DNA of 64,000 bases from Rhytidiadelphus loreus (GCA_947034895.1 OX344764.1:54913348-54977347); one strand, 5' to 3'; counted from the stretch's first letter, positions 32,471-45,682 are shown. Numbers and translations: made by a program. The notes: generated by a model not told the origin, from the letters alone.

Positions 32471-34680
32471 GACGTTTCTGGATTAAGGGTATGCCTAGCG
32501 CCCCTGTCGCGATCATTGGATGAAGATGGCACGGTGTTTTGATATCCCCATGCAGTTAATGCGGGATCTGTGGAAGTAGAATTGGCTTCCAACTGACTAG
32601 AAAGGAAATGTAATGGTTTTTGTTGGCGAGCTGAGGCTTTGATCCTTCTAATGGAAGTGTCACCGTTGAATGAGGGTTCTAAAGAGGAAGAGTCTGGTGC
32701 CAGCCACTGAGGCATTGATCTTGTTATATGGTTGAAGACTCTAAGAGCCAGGGACGTGCCACTTTCTGATCTTGAGGAGGTTGGGTAAGATCGACCTAAA
32801 CTGTTCGGGAGGTCTAGCTCAGCATCTAAGAACAGATCACTGTTAAGTTGGAAGGCCAAAGTTATAGAGATCAAGGAAAGACTAGTGGGACTGGAGGTAT
32901 GGGTGTCATTCAATGTTCCTTGCTAAGGATCTAAACGAGAGCCAACCAGACGAGATCGTATCTTGGTTTTTGGGCTGAGGATTAAAGAGGGCCAATGATC
33001 ACTCTTGTTGTTGTCTCCCTCCTATTGGTTGTGACTGTGAGAATTGGGTGGGCTGTGATGGTGTGTTGGCGAAGGGTTGCAGACTTGAGGGTTGAAACGT
33101 GGGGATGTTGGGGGAGAACTGGTGATCTAGGAGGTTTACTTGGGGTGGCTTATGGGTGGAAGTGGGGGTGGGGTGAACTAGTGTTGGGTTTTGGCGTGCC
33201 GAAGCTAGAGTCTTGGGTCTAAGGGTAGCGATTTGATGACTGAGGCCTGGAAAATCCGAAATGTGTGTCGGGTGGTCTTGAGACTTTAGGGATGGTGGGG
33301 ATGGGAGCTGGGAAACCGAGGATGTTGGTTTAGGGCTCTTCAATGTGGATTGGTGTTGGGGCAGTCGTTCCGTCTCCTTGTATATATATTATACAAGGTC
33401 GTCATATATCGCGTCGTCAGTTTTGCCTTTGGACTCGACCGGGTTGGATTTCATTAGCTCCTGTTCGTCTCTTCGTCTTTCAAATGAAACTCTGTGGGCC
33501 CAGTAGTGACTAAAACTTGTTGGTGTTGGGGACTTGCAAGGAGTTCTATCCCTGTCTCCTTTATGAACTGGTATGAATTCGTCTGCGTCCGGGATTGGTG
33601 GTGTAGGGCAAGTAGACTTGTGAATTTTGTTGTTGTCTCTGTTGTACTGCCTTGGCATGGAATTCTTGGATCGCGATGAGTTTGTGGGCTGAACTTCCTT
33701 CCAACATGGAGTTGTTGGTGTTTGGTGGCTCTAGTTGGCCCGCCCTCTATTAGTGTTTTGCTGAATGTGAATCTTTCCACGTGGTTGTAATGGAATGTTG
33801 AGAGGACAAACTTGGGGCGAGTGTGAAGAATCCTTACAAACACTACAGCACAAACAAGAATCCTCATATGAGACCTGAATCTGTGTGATACCGTCTAGTC
33901 CATCATCTACATGTATTGCTTGTGTCTACCCTTGATCTGTGTTCAACTTCACATAGAAGCAATGTGGATGTAAAGCTGGGTCTGGTATATTTGTAGTAAG
34001 TATTTGGCCTAATGAGCCAGCTATGGATCGCAAGCACGGGATGTATTCCAAGGGTAAGTTATCGAGGGTCAGCCAACACGGGTGACTAAAGCCTAGGGAG
34101 GATAGTGGGTTAAAGGATTGAGACCAGTAATGGTAGGCCGCTTCCCCTCCCGAGAATCTGTGCAGCTGAAGGTTGACTGCTCCATCTACTGTCTGTGTGT
34201 TGTCGAGCTTGACATATCGAAATCCATTCCCCGCAATTTTGTGAAGAATGATGCAGTGCAGGGATAAAACCTTGTCAAGGTCATCAATCCATGCAAGGGT
34301 AGCAGAGCCATCAAGCGACCCTCCTACGAAACTTGCTACAACTACGTAGTCTTGGATATGTTTGATCTCCTGCTAGACAACAGAAAAATCTATGGCAGAG
34401 GATGGGATTACCTTGTAAGACTAGATCAACCGCCCAGCCCAGTTGCGATGCATAGATTCTGGAAGAATCTTGCCATCTGAAGCAGAGAACGGGTTGAGCC
34501 GACGTGCACTTTGATGGATATCCTCCGGCCCGTGATGAGGCTACTAGGACTAGGGCTTTTCGGGAGGTCGATGGTCGTTGTGGGAGGCAGACCCTCGTTG
34601 GGTGGGTAGAAAAACCAGGTTGGTGCATACTTGACAGCAGGGCTAGGTCACTGTGGCCGTTCTTTGAGTGTTGACCGTAC
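32467..34680 (-). pseudogene. LINE ORF1, RNA-binding protein
   Basis: Read in segments on the minus strand. Near 34400-33950 is a DUF4283-like domain (SFVGGSLDGSATLAWIDDLDK, then GFSHPCWLTLDNLPLEYI). At about 33850 comes a CCHC knuckle (CSVCKDSSHSPQVC). A Ser/Pro/Gln-rich tail follows with pieces at 33389-33658, 32999-33343 and 32467-32913. This is the usual build of plant L1 ORF1, which coats LINE RNA. Stops (for example after FSVV and in the linker) and frameshifts break it. Its stop codon overlaps the ORF2 start as ATGA at 32470-32467. The N-terminal start could not be fixed. Confidence 0.82.
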
Positions 34681-35169
34681 CTGACTTGCGGCTGGCTACC
34701 AGATTTGCCACTGTTAGTATTAAGTTGTGCGCCAACATTTCAAGCGTGTTGGCGATGGAGTTTCAGAAATTGGTCTACAGTGATGTGTTTGTCACTCCTC
34801 ACTACTTCACTATACAATTCCAGTATTAATCGAAGAATACTAGCTTAACTACGCTTAGCAATTGAGATCTGTAGTAAGTAGCGGATCTAAGTGCTATTAG
34901 GGTTCAAGAGGATAAAGAATAAACGGCTAGCAACATAGGATTGAGTGGCTCATTTTTGAATCTCAGACCACCACCCGCCCCCCTTGGCGTGCGCAACACT
35001 ATATGAGTAGCAAATCTCCCTCGCGAGTCGACGATGTTCTTATATTGAAAGAAGATCTGCAAGGAAGAGGCGCCGAAGCACCATTTGCGATCACCATCAC
35101 CGCTCCCTTCATGGTTTTTTGTTTTTTTCCAAAGCAAATGTTAAGTTGACACTCACCCGCCTGAAGTTT
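34681..35169 (-). other. LINE 5' untranslated region
   Basis: Higher GC than the flanks and no convincing frame. It ends at the right target duplication. Plant L1 promoters are internal and lie in this region, but no specific element can be read. Confidence 0.6.
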
Positions 35170-35185
35170 TATAGTTTTGCCTTTT

Positions 35186-35745
35186 GGCTCCCCAAAATGT
35201 TGCTTCTTCACACCCTGTCAATACTTTTTATCCTGCCACTACTCTTTATCATTGCTACAATATCCATCGGCATTGTTCTTCTCGATTACGCCCTATCTTT
35301 GCTCCTTTTTTTTGTGAATGTACTCCTTAGCAATGTGCCCTTTGACTTTGTTGAGCCTCGTCTTGATGTTTTGTTGTTTGCATTGTAGCTATAGAACAAT
35401 TTTGTTTCCACTATGTGGCTCCTCGCCCCACATATCCCACTCTAGTACTTTTTGCAATTTTTTGCAATTGTTGTTTCTACCCCAACATACTCTATTCCAC
35501 CCCTACATGTTGTAATTGTCACCATCCCAAAACCTTTATTCTATCAGTCTCTACCATTGTTGTCTTTGCCCAATCACACCTTGTTTCAATGCTCTTTATA
35601 TTGATCTTTGTTTATTAGTTGGTCTTCATTATTGATGAGATCTTTGTTCAATTGTGATTGTGAAGAGTGTCATGTTTGCTCTTGACACCACCATTGTCTT
35701 ACATTATTGCTCTTCAATGCTTTTTGAGAATCTCTCCTTTGACTA
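35186..35745. other. Unassigned sequence right of the LINE
   Basis: This continues the sequence interrupted by the LINE at 19953. It is T-rich, with degenerate repeats of TTGCTCTTCAATGC and TTGTTGTTT words. I see no gene. Confidence 0.4.
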
Positions 35746-35880
35746 TGAACATATATTTACCCACCTTTGATAAATACACAAGTACAATTATGTTCTTGTT
35801 TTGTTTGTGTTTCTTCATACTAAGTGGGTGCCTTTTAAGCAATGGATCTTTTCTAATTGCCTAAATGTCATAAACTTGCA
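35746..35880 (-). repeat. Fragment of LTR family L (copy E), TG…CA edge region
   Basis: TGAACATATATTTACCCACCTTTGATAAAT, followed by GTGCCTTTTAAGCAATGGATCTT, matches the left edge of copy A (ACCCACCCTTGGTAATTA, then GTGCCTTCCAAGCAATGGATCTT). Similarity fades after about 130 bases. It may be the other end of copy D (ending 44515), separated by later insertions, but the flanking 5 bp (GACTA and CTCAC) do not match. Confidence 0.6.
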
Positions 35881-37378
35881 AAAGAACCAACAAAACCTAA
35901 CCTAATTGTAAATAATAACTTTAAATGATCAAACTTATTAGGCCACTGAGATTTTTTAGTAAAAGTAGTTATATATTAAATTAGAAACTTCCGATAATAG
36001 ATAATTTCACGCCATTTCTAAAAACATATGATGCGTAAAAATTGAACACTTTCCAACAAAAGGTTATAGATTAAGTTTAGCCTTTGAAATGGCTACAGTG
36101 ATTAAACTTCACCCTTTCTTTTAAGATTCCATTGGGAAAAAATCTATAATTTGCAATATAAATTAGATTACTTAACAGTCTAATATTGTTGCAAACTGCA
36201 ACAATATTGCTTACAATTGAAAATTGTAGTATTGATGTAATTTTATAGAGGTCTTACAATTTGGTTATGAACTAAACACTTTCAATAATAATATCTCTAT
36301 TTTATTCAAATTATAGATTGATCCTTTGCAATTCAAATTTTAAAGTTGTAATTGTATTGCTAGTGATATTATTGCAACAATATTGTAACAAATCTAAATG
36401 TACCAGAAGTCTACATTTTGACAGTCCCAAATGTCTTGCACTTATATATTGCAAATATTTTCATATATACAAAAGAGATGGATTATTTTGTCAATTTTGA
36501 AATGTCTAATTGTATTAGATTGCAATACAAGTAGCTATAAATGTACAAATGAATTATATGTTGATGTGTCTAAAATTGATAAATTTTGAATAGGCTCAAA
36601 AATACATATAGATTAGTTTTGAATATTCCAAAACGTATTATAGTAGTACATAATAAGTACTTCTAGATGTGCAAATCGGTTACAATCTACAACAATATGT
36701 AATGTTCCTTTGGCTAAGATTACTACTCTAAATTCTAACACCCTCAACAAACTCCACTTCCATCTATTTGGAGTTGAAGAAAACCAAAGTTCTCTAGCTT
36801 CTTTGCAACAAAATCCACAAGACACCGATTTCCTACCAACAAACCACAAAAGAATATCAAAATTCAAAACAAGTATTACAAAATTGAAGACACCTCATCA
36901 CATACAAGAATTCTAATTATTACTATAAACTCAATTATTTACTTACTTAGCATGCCTGAGTCAGATTAAAAGCCCACTAAGAAATAATTTGCACTGTATA
37001 CAATTGCTTGCAAGTTACTAACCATTTTAAACTTTGAGAAAAGGAAAAAATTGACATTATTCACTTAAGAAAGCCCAAGAAAGTTCTATTTGCAAAAATT
37101 TCACCTTATCAATTCTCAAAGTCGCTACGACGATGAATAACTAAAATTGAAACATTGCCTACAAAATCCACCACCCATGGAAATAAGTACCTTTGACTCA
37201 GTCGATCAAGTGCAAAAATAATTGAAAACAAGTGATCATCAAGTGCAATATTCTACAATCTTTATTTCTTGAATGTAGTAGGAGATTGATAGTACCGAAG
37301 TATATTATTAATATTAGCATACATGCCAAAAAACAAATTTAAGACAAACAATAACCATACCAATCTCTCCTTATTAGG
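35881..37378. other. AT-rich sequence with TTGCAA/TTGCAACAATATTG words
   Basis: No protein or boundary is recognised. Repeated ATTGCAACAATATTG-type words link it to 41930-42520 and to the last 120 bases of the window, so these are probably parts of an old repeat family. Confidence 0.4.
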
Positions 37379-40110
37379 GTTGCTATTCTGTGAGCTTGTG
37401 AGCATATAATTTTTTAGACATTCCATTTAAAAATTTTGGTCAAATTTTATTATTTTTGGTACCTATTATTATGGACCTATTTCCATGGTCCTATTACCGT
37501 ACTCCCTTTAACAACCTTGATGTGCTACTTATTGGAATTTGCTAGATTTTAAGAAAAAAAAAATGATAATTAATTAGGATCGTGATTAGGATTTGCATGA
37601 AATCGGTTAAGGATGTTCCATTGAGAGTTTGATTTTTATAACCACTCCCCTCTTGTTGTTAGGTACCTCTTGGAGGCAAGAGGACCCCTAAGAGGCTGAA
37701 TTTTTTTTTTGGGGGGGGGGGGGTTGTTTTCGTCTTTCAGACTTAAAGTCATTGCTTATCTCCTAAGCTTTAACCAAAAGTCTGTCGTTGTTTGGGGATA
37801 ATGATATGATAGGAAAGATATTCCCAGTTTATTATTTCTCTTAAAAAAGTTTACTTTCTATAGAGTCTGATGTATAACCAGTGCATCATATACACTTATG
37901 GTGAGTTTTTATAGTGACGAAAAAAGGCAGCATGGTTGTTGCGCTTTGGAAAACATCCTTTATTCTTGATAAATTAATGACAAATGACCACATGTTTTAA
38001 AACCCTGTCCTTTCCTTTGCTCATAACATAACAAGCAGAGGTACCACTGAGTATCACCGGACCTTACATCTATTTGTTTATTTTCTTAAAAATAACTAAC
38101 AGCTAATTAGTGGTCATGCCTCAAACTGCAACAATAAAGTCATTTATCATTACATATTATTGACTAACTAATTGCTTTAAGACTGCCCCGCCTCCATATC
38201 CTGCATAAAGCCTTCCAAGAGCTTTTTGAATTTGAGCGCATAGGACTTTAGTTTGTTTGGAATGAATTGGTTATAAACAATATGCTTTATTAATTCTTGA
38301 CACTAGGGCTCAACCATTTGGAGTTAGGCTTTCAAGAATTATAGAGTGTTTTGTTGATTGGATTTGCTAAGCATGGTATTGAGTTCCCAAAATAGCGGAC
38401 AACAGGTACCGTGGTTTTCCTCAGGTATAACTTTCCCTTTTAGATTTTCATTTTGCTAGCACGTTCCTAAATTGTATATTTTGTTTCAAATATGTTTGGA
38501 TTTATGCTCTTGTGATTTAGAATAACAAATAGTGGTAATTTTAAGACACCTCATTCATGTCAAATGGCACATGAACTATTTGTTGTTGTTGACATGGGTA
38601 CAGGTGAGGATTACCACCTCTTGGGAATTTTTCCAAAAAAACTCCAAAATACTACACTTTAGGAGGTGGAAGATAGAATTTGTCATCAAACTATGTGTGC
38701 TTGTTCCCTTCTTGGCTCAAGCTTTCACATTCATTTTTTCAAAGTTGCTCAATTTTGGATGTCACTGGTCACTTGGAGCTTTATTCTGAGATCTCACTTG
38801 CTCATCAGTTTTGTAGTATACTCTTTGACAATGACTTTAGCCACCCTATTATTATCTGATATGTTGTGTGGTACCTTCGGCAAATAATATTGCAGGCAAT
38901 ATGGATAATTATTGATTTATCTATTTACATCTATGTACTATGAATTTTGAGTAGCTACTGATTTTCATAGATATACTATTCATACTAGTATATCGAATCA
39001 TTTGTCTAAGCTACTATATATACAAATGTTGCACTCACTTGATATGGTTGTTATTACTACTATGGATTCTTCAACACTATACTTGCTTAGATGGTTGCTT
39101 GAGATTGATAATCTCATTTTTTCTTTTCAAATGGTTATTTAGAAATGAAACTGAACTGATTCTTATACCATGAGATGGAAATTTGAAAAGGAGTTAAAAT
39201 CTACTCTAAATCAATTAGAGAAGTACAATAAAAAAGCCTTTTTTCTTCACAGTTAGGGGTACCTCTTGGCGCCGAGAGGTACCCAACAACAAGAGGGGAG
39301 TGATTATAATCTCAATGGAACAATCTTAGTCGATTTCAAACGAATTGTAATTAATAACCATTTTTTTCTTCTTAAAACCTAGTGAAGTAGCACATCAACT
39401 TGAAGATGATAAGTGTTTGATCCTCTTGTCGGTGCCAAGAGGTATCAAGCAACAAGGGGGAGTGAGCTAAGCTCTTTTCACATATACTAAATTCCCATTA
39501 ACAAACTTTTTTTTCTAAAATCTAAACAAATCCACTGACTTGCAAATTCAGGAAGAAGTATAACTACCTTCCCATTGACCATGAGAAGATCTATGATGCT
39601 ACAAGACAATGATCAACCAAAATAAAATTTACTATGACAAAGATCATTAGATATAAAAATAATTCTTATTAACAATTTTTTTTTTCTAAAATCTAAACAA
39701 GTCCAACAATGGTACACCAAGAAAATATTATTGGTACCCTCACATCAGTCCCGTAAAGACCCACATTGCTATAGAACAGTGATCAATCAATATTCTATAC
39801 TTATTTCCATCTCCATCCATCTTTCATATCAATTAAGTTCATCATTTTCATAATGTATATTTCTAATATTTTAGACAACATTGAAAATTATAATTTTCAT
39901 CTAAATTCTACATAACCATGGTAATAGGTCTACGATAATAGGTTCATAGTAATAGGTGCAAAATTTGACTAAAATTAGTAAAATTTGACTAAATTTTCTA
40001 GATGGAATTTATTTTTAGGAATATTGTAAAGTTTTCTAGTGCTTCTACATTACGCTTACAGCATAGCACCGCTCATAGCCTCATGCTCATATGCTCACAG
40101 AATAGCACCG
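37379..40110. mobile_element. Long-TIR DNA element (MULE- or foldback-like)
   Basis: Outer ends GGTTGCTATTCTGTGAGC (37380) and GCTCACAGAATAGCACC (ending 40108) are inverted. Inversion continues inward for several hundred bases, with matching stretches 37430-37690 and 39250-39990. The right arm contains a locally triplicated segment (TTTTTTTCTAAAATCTAAAC near 39510 and 39680, and a more diverged unit near 39370), so it is longer. TIRs of this length are typical of Mutator-like or foldback elements. No transposase frame and no clear 9-bp target duplication were found. Confidence 0.65.
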
Positions 40111-40876
40111 CTACTCTATTGGATCTATTGTTATTGTTATAGCTCTATTGTGTTAAAAGTCATTATGATAATACTTCAATTATTATAAACCAATCCTATT
40201 GCAATATTATAAGAAAATACATATCAAGCTAAAACAATATTTATAGAATAATTATAATAACTCCAGTGAATCATGATTTTATCCAAATGAAATGTACTCT
40301 TACAACATTATATTGAAAAAAATTCACAAACATTATGAGAGCAACAAAAAATAAAAAAATAAAAAGTGAAAGTAGAACAAAACTCCAAATTAGAAAATTC
40401 TAAGAAAAGTATCATTACATTTGACACGTCAATGTCATCTTCTATTTATTTTTTTATTATACATTCAAAAAGTACAAAAATTGTAAATGAATCTAAAAGT
40501 GTCCAATGTTTCCACAATTTGGCATAGAGATGTCCTATATAGCGTATTACATACAAATTCTCCAAGGATTTACCCCCCTCAAAAGTTGTGGGCAATTTGG
40601 TTAGCTATAACTAATGTGACAAATACTCCTTTAAGACAGTTGTGATTAGTCACAACTACCCAAATTTCCTACAACACGTGAATTTTGTATTTGAAAATTG
40701 TCAAGACATCTCCAACACTCACAATGATTCCTAATCAAGCATCTTCGCAAAATAATGAAATTGGACATACAAAGGCCAATTCATATTTATTTTTGAATTA
40801 GAAAATCTGGGCATTTTACTACAAATGGAATTTATCTTTTTTTTGTTTGAAATTTTCACATAACAAGAAGATGAGG

Positions 40877-41689
40877 AATAACTATAAGGTCCAACAAATT
40901 CCATAAATTTTGCCTACATGGTTAAAAAGTTATTGTATGATATGTAGTTTCTTACACTAGGTGAGCATTTGAGCTAATAAAAAAAATCACTTTCTTAAGG
41001 AAAAAAAATGTTATTGCTAATTTAGATTCATATATACGTGAAAATCTTTGAATCATTCAATTTTGATCCATGAGATGAAAGTTATGAGCAATTTTAGTTT
41101 GTGGGGCAATTATGGATTTTCTACTCTAAAATAAACCTTGAAGTTCTTTATTTAACTCAACTTAGAATATGTTTTGTAAAAAATAGAATAATAGAATATA
41201 CATTTTATATTACAACATTAAAGCCATTGAAATTGTCATTTTTCAATTCCATAACTAAATTCTTTACAAATTATTATTTTAAATCATTTTCTACTTCTAC
41301 TTACCATATTTTTCCAATATGCTGTACAATTCCAAATGATTTGAAAATTTTCAAGCATGTAACCAACTTATTTTCAAGAATGAATTCAAAAAAGCACCAC
41401 CAACATGGACATTTTTTCCTAAGAAAATGAGACCTTGTGAAGTGGAGTTGCCCTGTTTTTTATAGTGACAAAAAAAAGAATTTTTTCAATTTAAACATGA
41501 ATCTGTTGCAATCCATATGGTCGAAATTTCTAAATTTTTTTCCACATCTTTTCAAAACAACTTAATACAAGATCCTATACTTACATGTGTCCAAATTTAT
41601 TTTTCTTTCTAAAATGTGGGACTTGTATAGGAAATGGCAACATTGGAGTGTTTTTTGTAAAAATAAAGTAAAAAACCTTCAGGGATTAA
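40877..41689. mobile_element. Family T TIR element, copy 2 (degraded)
   Basis: The right end ACCTTCAGGGATTAA matches the family T end. The left end ACTATAAGGTCC is degraded. The inside aligns with copy 1 in the same orientation and with copy 3 inverted, for example TTTTGGATCCATGAG/GTTATGAGCAATTTTAGTTTGTGGGGCA opposite GCCCCAAAACAAAAAATCC. No coding. Confidence 0.7.
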
Positions 41690-42529
41690 ATACAAATATT
41701 GAAATTTTATAATTTTTATGTAGATCATTGAATGTCATTGATATAGTGAACAAATATGAAAATTTGGGAAGTGATGTAAAAACATCAATCCCTTTTCAAC
41801 CATAATAAATTAAAAGATTTGAAGTTTGAAGTACATAAATGAAATTGGTCTCTCGACTTGAAACCTTAAATGTTGGAGTAAAAAGAGGTATGAGGTACAT
41901 GGATGATTATGAACTTAGTGTATTTGAATATTTGGTTTTGTAGCAATATAATTGCAATTCTGAAACAATTCACTAATAATACAACAGTGATTTTGAAATT
42001 CAAATTTTAACAATATAATTTTTAGTTGGATTCAAATCAAAATACTAATAATGAAAGTGCATTGCTTGCAAACCAATTTTGATACTAAAACAATTCTACA
42101 ACATTATAATGATCAATGTATAACACCAAAAAAAATAGCAATATAACTGCAACAATTTTTGAATCAATGATAGCAAATTTTCATTATCTTTCATTCAAAA
42201 ATTGTTGCAATGTTGCAATAGTAATGTTAGCACATTGCTTCAATTTCCATTCAGAAATAAAAATAAAACAAAAAACAATAATAAGTAAAAAATGAAACAA
42301 TATTAGAAAAGTTAACCCTAGTAATAATATTGCAACAAGTTTGCTGACATAAATTGCTATATTCAATACAATTTCAATACTTTTGCAAGAAGTCTCTAAA
42401 AACAACATTTCAATAGAAGATAATGATTGTGTTAGTTCTGCAATGCGTTTGAAACAATCTTGCTTTTGTAATGCAAACAAAAGTAATTGTCACCGCATTA
42501 TTGTAGTACTACTGCAATTGTTCTTATTT
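41690..42529. other. AT-rich sequence with TTGCAA words
   Basis: Rich in TTGCAATGTTGCAA-type words also seen at 36180-36400 and at the end of the window. No gene or element boundary could be set. Confidence 0.4.
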
Positions 42530-44515
42530 TACTGGTGTCTCTCTAATTCCAATTGACTTTGAGATTTGGGTTCTCATCAAGTTCAAGTTTTGACCCGAAT
42601 TGACAATATTGAACTACCCTCATCCATTTCTTAGCCTAAACTTCATCTTTCTATAATTTCTAGAGTTTAAAGTCTTTTTTAACTTTTTAACTATGATTAG
42701 AATCCTTAGGACCTCTTCTAAGGATTTCTAATTGTGAATTCCTACTTGGATTAACTTCCTAAGTCTTTAAACTAATTCTTCTTGATTCTATGTCTCAATA
42801 CCACTTCTAGCAATTTACTATTTTTAAAACTTTGATATTGTCACTAAGGTAAACAAGTCTATGACAAGCAAACTACTTAATGCAATCACCTAAAAAACCA
42901 TGCATTAGAGTCTCACATCAACCCATGGCAAATTTTTTCTAATAAGGTAAACCAATCCATTGTGGGCAGAATAAGGAGTTTGACATCATGTGGTTACTTA
43001 AATTTTTCAATTTGTTTCCCACAATAGTACAAGTGTGAGAATAGTGAGAGCAATTGAAATTATGTTTTTTTGACAAAGTATAAATTTGTTATGAATTTTT
43101 GAAGTATTCAATGCATTTTTGTCTATAAGAGTTTGTAGACTACTTTAAAACCAACAAAATCTGAATCCATCATGCTCATTTGGCTCACCTAAAGCAATCA
43201 AAATCTCTTATAACATGGAAGGCCTAAAAAGTCAATTCTCACAATGAATTCTCATTAAAAAATTGAAAGTTCCTAATAAAGTCACTAACTACTTTAGTAC
43301 TGTCATGTAAGACATGCATTGAAGCCAAAATCTAAAAAAATTGAAAAAACCATAATGGGGTCATTTGGTAGGTGACCACTATGGGTCATTTGACCACAAT
43401 GGGTTGATTTATCTTAAATGGAACTAGGACTGCATTAGGCTAATTTGTGGCCATAATCAATGCCTTGGGAGATGGTCATGGAGTTATTAGTGATTGTTAC
43501 AGGACACTTACACATTTCTAGTGTAAACTTGTCATAAAAAGTTATTTTTTTATTCCTTCATGTCATGGCCATCTTAGAAAATGTTGTGATTGCTTTCGGT
43601 GGTAAGATGACCATTTTGAAAACACCTTTTGCTAATTTGAGATAGTCTAGAGACTCTTTTGGGCTTATTGGGCAGTACACTTTAAAAACTCATAACAAAT
43701 CCAAACTTTGTCCAAAAAATAAAATTTCAATTGCTCTTTATTTCTTACGTTTGTCTTCAAATGGGATATTTAAAAATATTTAAAAAAAATATCAACAAGG
43801 CAAATCAACCATTTTGCCCGTCACAAGCTGGTTTATCTTGATAGGTGCAAACTTTAGCTTTCTTAAATGCTAAAGCACTTGCAAATTGGACTTTCCTAGT
43901 GAAAGTTATGCATATATGAAGTTTTACTACTAATTGGTATTTTGAACTTCATTTTCTATTTTCTATAACTCTACAATTTGAAACTAATTTTGGAATTCAC
44001 TTTTGACTTCTACGGGTTGATGAATACTTCAGTTTTCCTTTTCGTTCCTTTTGGATGAACTTTGCTAAGTTTTATGCATTCTACCTCTAAAGTTCATCCA
44101 CTTATAACTTCCTTGTTTCAACTCCAATTGCTATGTATCTTATGTTTTTGGAAACCTCTAATCTTATACACTAAGATTTCAAGTTTCTACAAAGGAAATT
44201 TTGGCAAACCAATTTTATCTTGGTTGTCTTGGTTTGTCTTGGTTTTATGACATAGTAGTTAGTTTAGGCCATTTGGAGCATTTCTACTTAATATTTACAA
44301 TTTCTACTAATTTATGATTTTTAACCTATTCACAGGTTGGATTTGGTCCTACTTGGGTAAAACACTTTAAATATGACCAAATACTATATTGACATGTAAC
44401 ATACCTATTTTGATTTTAGACTCTTTTTTTATTCTTTTGCATATAAAAATACATTCAAAATTATAAAATAAAATAAAAAAATTGTAAATTCCAAGTGATG
44501 AAATGGAGACTCACA
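42530..44515 (-). repeat. LTR family L, copy D (old, partial)
   Basis: The last 280 bases align with the U3 ends of copies A and C (AACATACCTATTTTGATTTTAGACTC and CCAAGTGATGAAATGGAGACTCACA). A segment at 43865-44160 aligns with 51965-52120 of copy C (GCACTTGCAAATTGGACTTTCCTAG). The remainder is too diverged for a firm limit. The edge is CACTCACA at 44515. Confidence 0.65.
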
Positions 44516-45047
44516 CTCACTGCATGGGCCTTATGATTTTTTCTCTAGGATTTTGACCTTCCTTCCTCTAGTACACAACCTTGCTTCTACATAATCATTG
44601 AAGCCCCGTGCATTACTAGAAATTTCAGCCTTTAGAAAGGCCGTGAGTTGTGGAGGAATTCAGTGCATTTATAGTAAAAAATCACAATTAAATTTTTTTT
44701 TTTTGTAGAATCTGACATACACTACAAAGAAAACAGCTCCGAAATGACAAATTTTTGACACAAAACCATCTAAATTGACAATAAACAACACGATACTATA
44801 AATTTCCTTTTTCTTGTCAAAATAGTGTCAATTATCTATGCTACAAGGGAAACATGTCTGAAATAATAAAATTTTAACACAAAATTGTCTATGTACAAAT
44901 GCCAACTAAAAAAATTTAAGCAAAAAAATTTCGTGAGATTGGAGGGTAGAGAGGTTGTTTTTATAGTGAAATGTATTGTCCATTAAGAATTCTCAAAAAC
45001 TATGGGATAATTTGAAGATGAGAGCTTGACCACTCATTGTCAAAACA

Positions 45048-45419
45048 TAGGAATTTTGTTCAAAGTGGAATTTTAGACCTCATTGAGGCATAGTAGAATA
45101 CTCTTTTTTAGAAAGCTTTAGACTAAAAAAAGTTGGGAAATAAATTTAAGTTTCATCTCCAAAAATTCTTTTAAGATTTAGATACTCTAATAAAAAGTAT
45201 AGACAAAATTCAAAAACAATGTAAAAAAACAATGTCCCTTCCAAATCCTCTCTGAGTTTTGTTCATAACTTTTGAGTGAAGAATCTAAATCTAAAATGGA
45301 ATTTTAGAGGTGAAACTTAAATTTATTTTCCAAATTTTCTTAGTTTAAATTTTTTTGAAATAAAGTATTTTACTATGCCTAAATGACATCTGAAATTCTA
45401 TTTTGAACAAAATTCTTGC
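45048..45419. repeat. Inverted repeat inside family C element
   Basis: AGGAATTTTGTTCAAAGTGGAATTTTAGACCTCAT on the left is inverted at ATGACATCTGAAATTCTATTTTGAACAAAATTCTTG on the right, with similarity continuing toward a centre near 45233. It is a diverged version of the larger hairpin at 47948-48933. Confidence 0.8.
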
Positions 45420-45682
45420 TTTTGAGTTAAATATAAATGGTTGAGATCCACTAATATCAATTCATATATCTCCCATATGAATTGTTTTACCTACTACTAT
45501 CCTTCTTATATAAAGGACTTGTCTTTTCTTCTCAATTCATTTGTAGTTAGAGGGTTTAGAAGGTAGATTTCGAATGTGAAGCCGAATTTTGATTAGTAAT
45601 ATTTTTAAGTGGTGAAGCTTAATTAATTTGTTGTTTAGAAACAATTTGAACTTAAAAAATCATCAATTTTCTTGACTAACCG

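Larger units (their letters stand above)
19970..35169 (-). mobile_element. Full-length plant L1-type LINE with nested insertions
   Basis: A 16-bp target duplication brackets the element: TATAGTTTTTCCTTTT at 19954-19969 and TATAGTTTTGCCTTTT at 35170-35185 (one mismatch). The minus-strand 3' end carries an A tail (T run at 19966-19977). ORF1 with a zinc knuckle, then ORF2 with APE endonuclease, RT and a zf-RVT-like C terminus, define a plant L1. Subtracting the solo LTR (23033-26881) and CACTA element (27441-31671) with their duplications leaves about 7.1 kb, right for a complete element. Both ORFs carry stops, and catalytic residues of endonuclease and RT are changed. Confidence 0.93.

Noticed and set aside
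34311..34628. A 105-codon minus-strand frame at the start of LINE ORF1.
   Set aside because: The neighbouring frame shows the expected ORF1 residues (PTWFFYPP, then the DUF4283-like domain), so this frame is a shadow.
35746..44515. LTR fragments E and D treated as one LTR with insertions.
   Set aside because: Order and orientation fit, but the flanking 5-mers (GACTA, CTCAC) do not match and the intervening sequence cannot be aligned, so they are kept as separate fragments.
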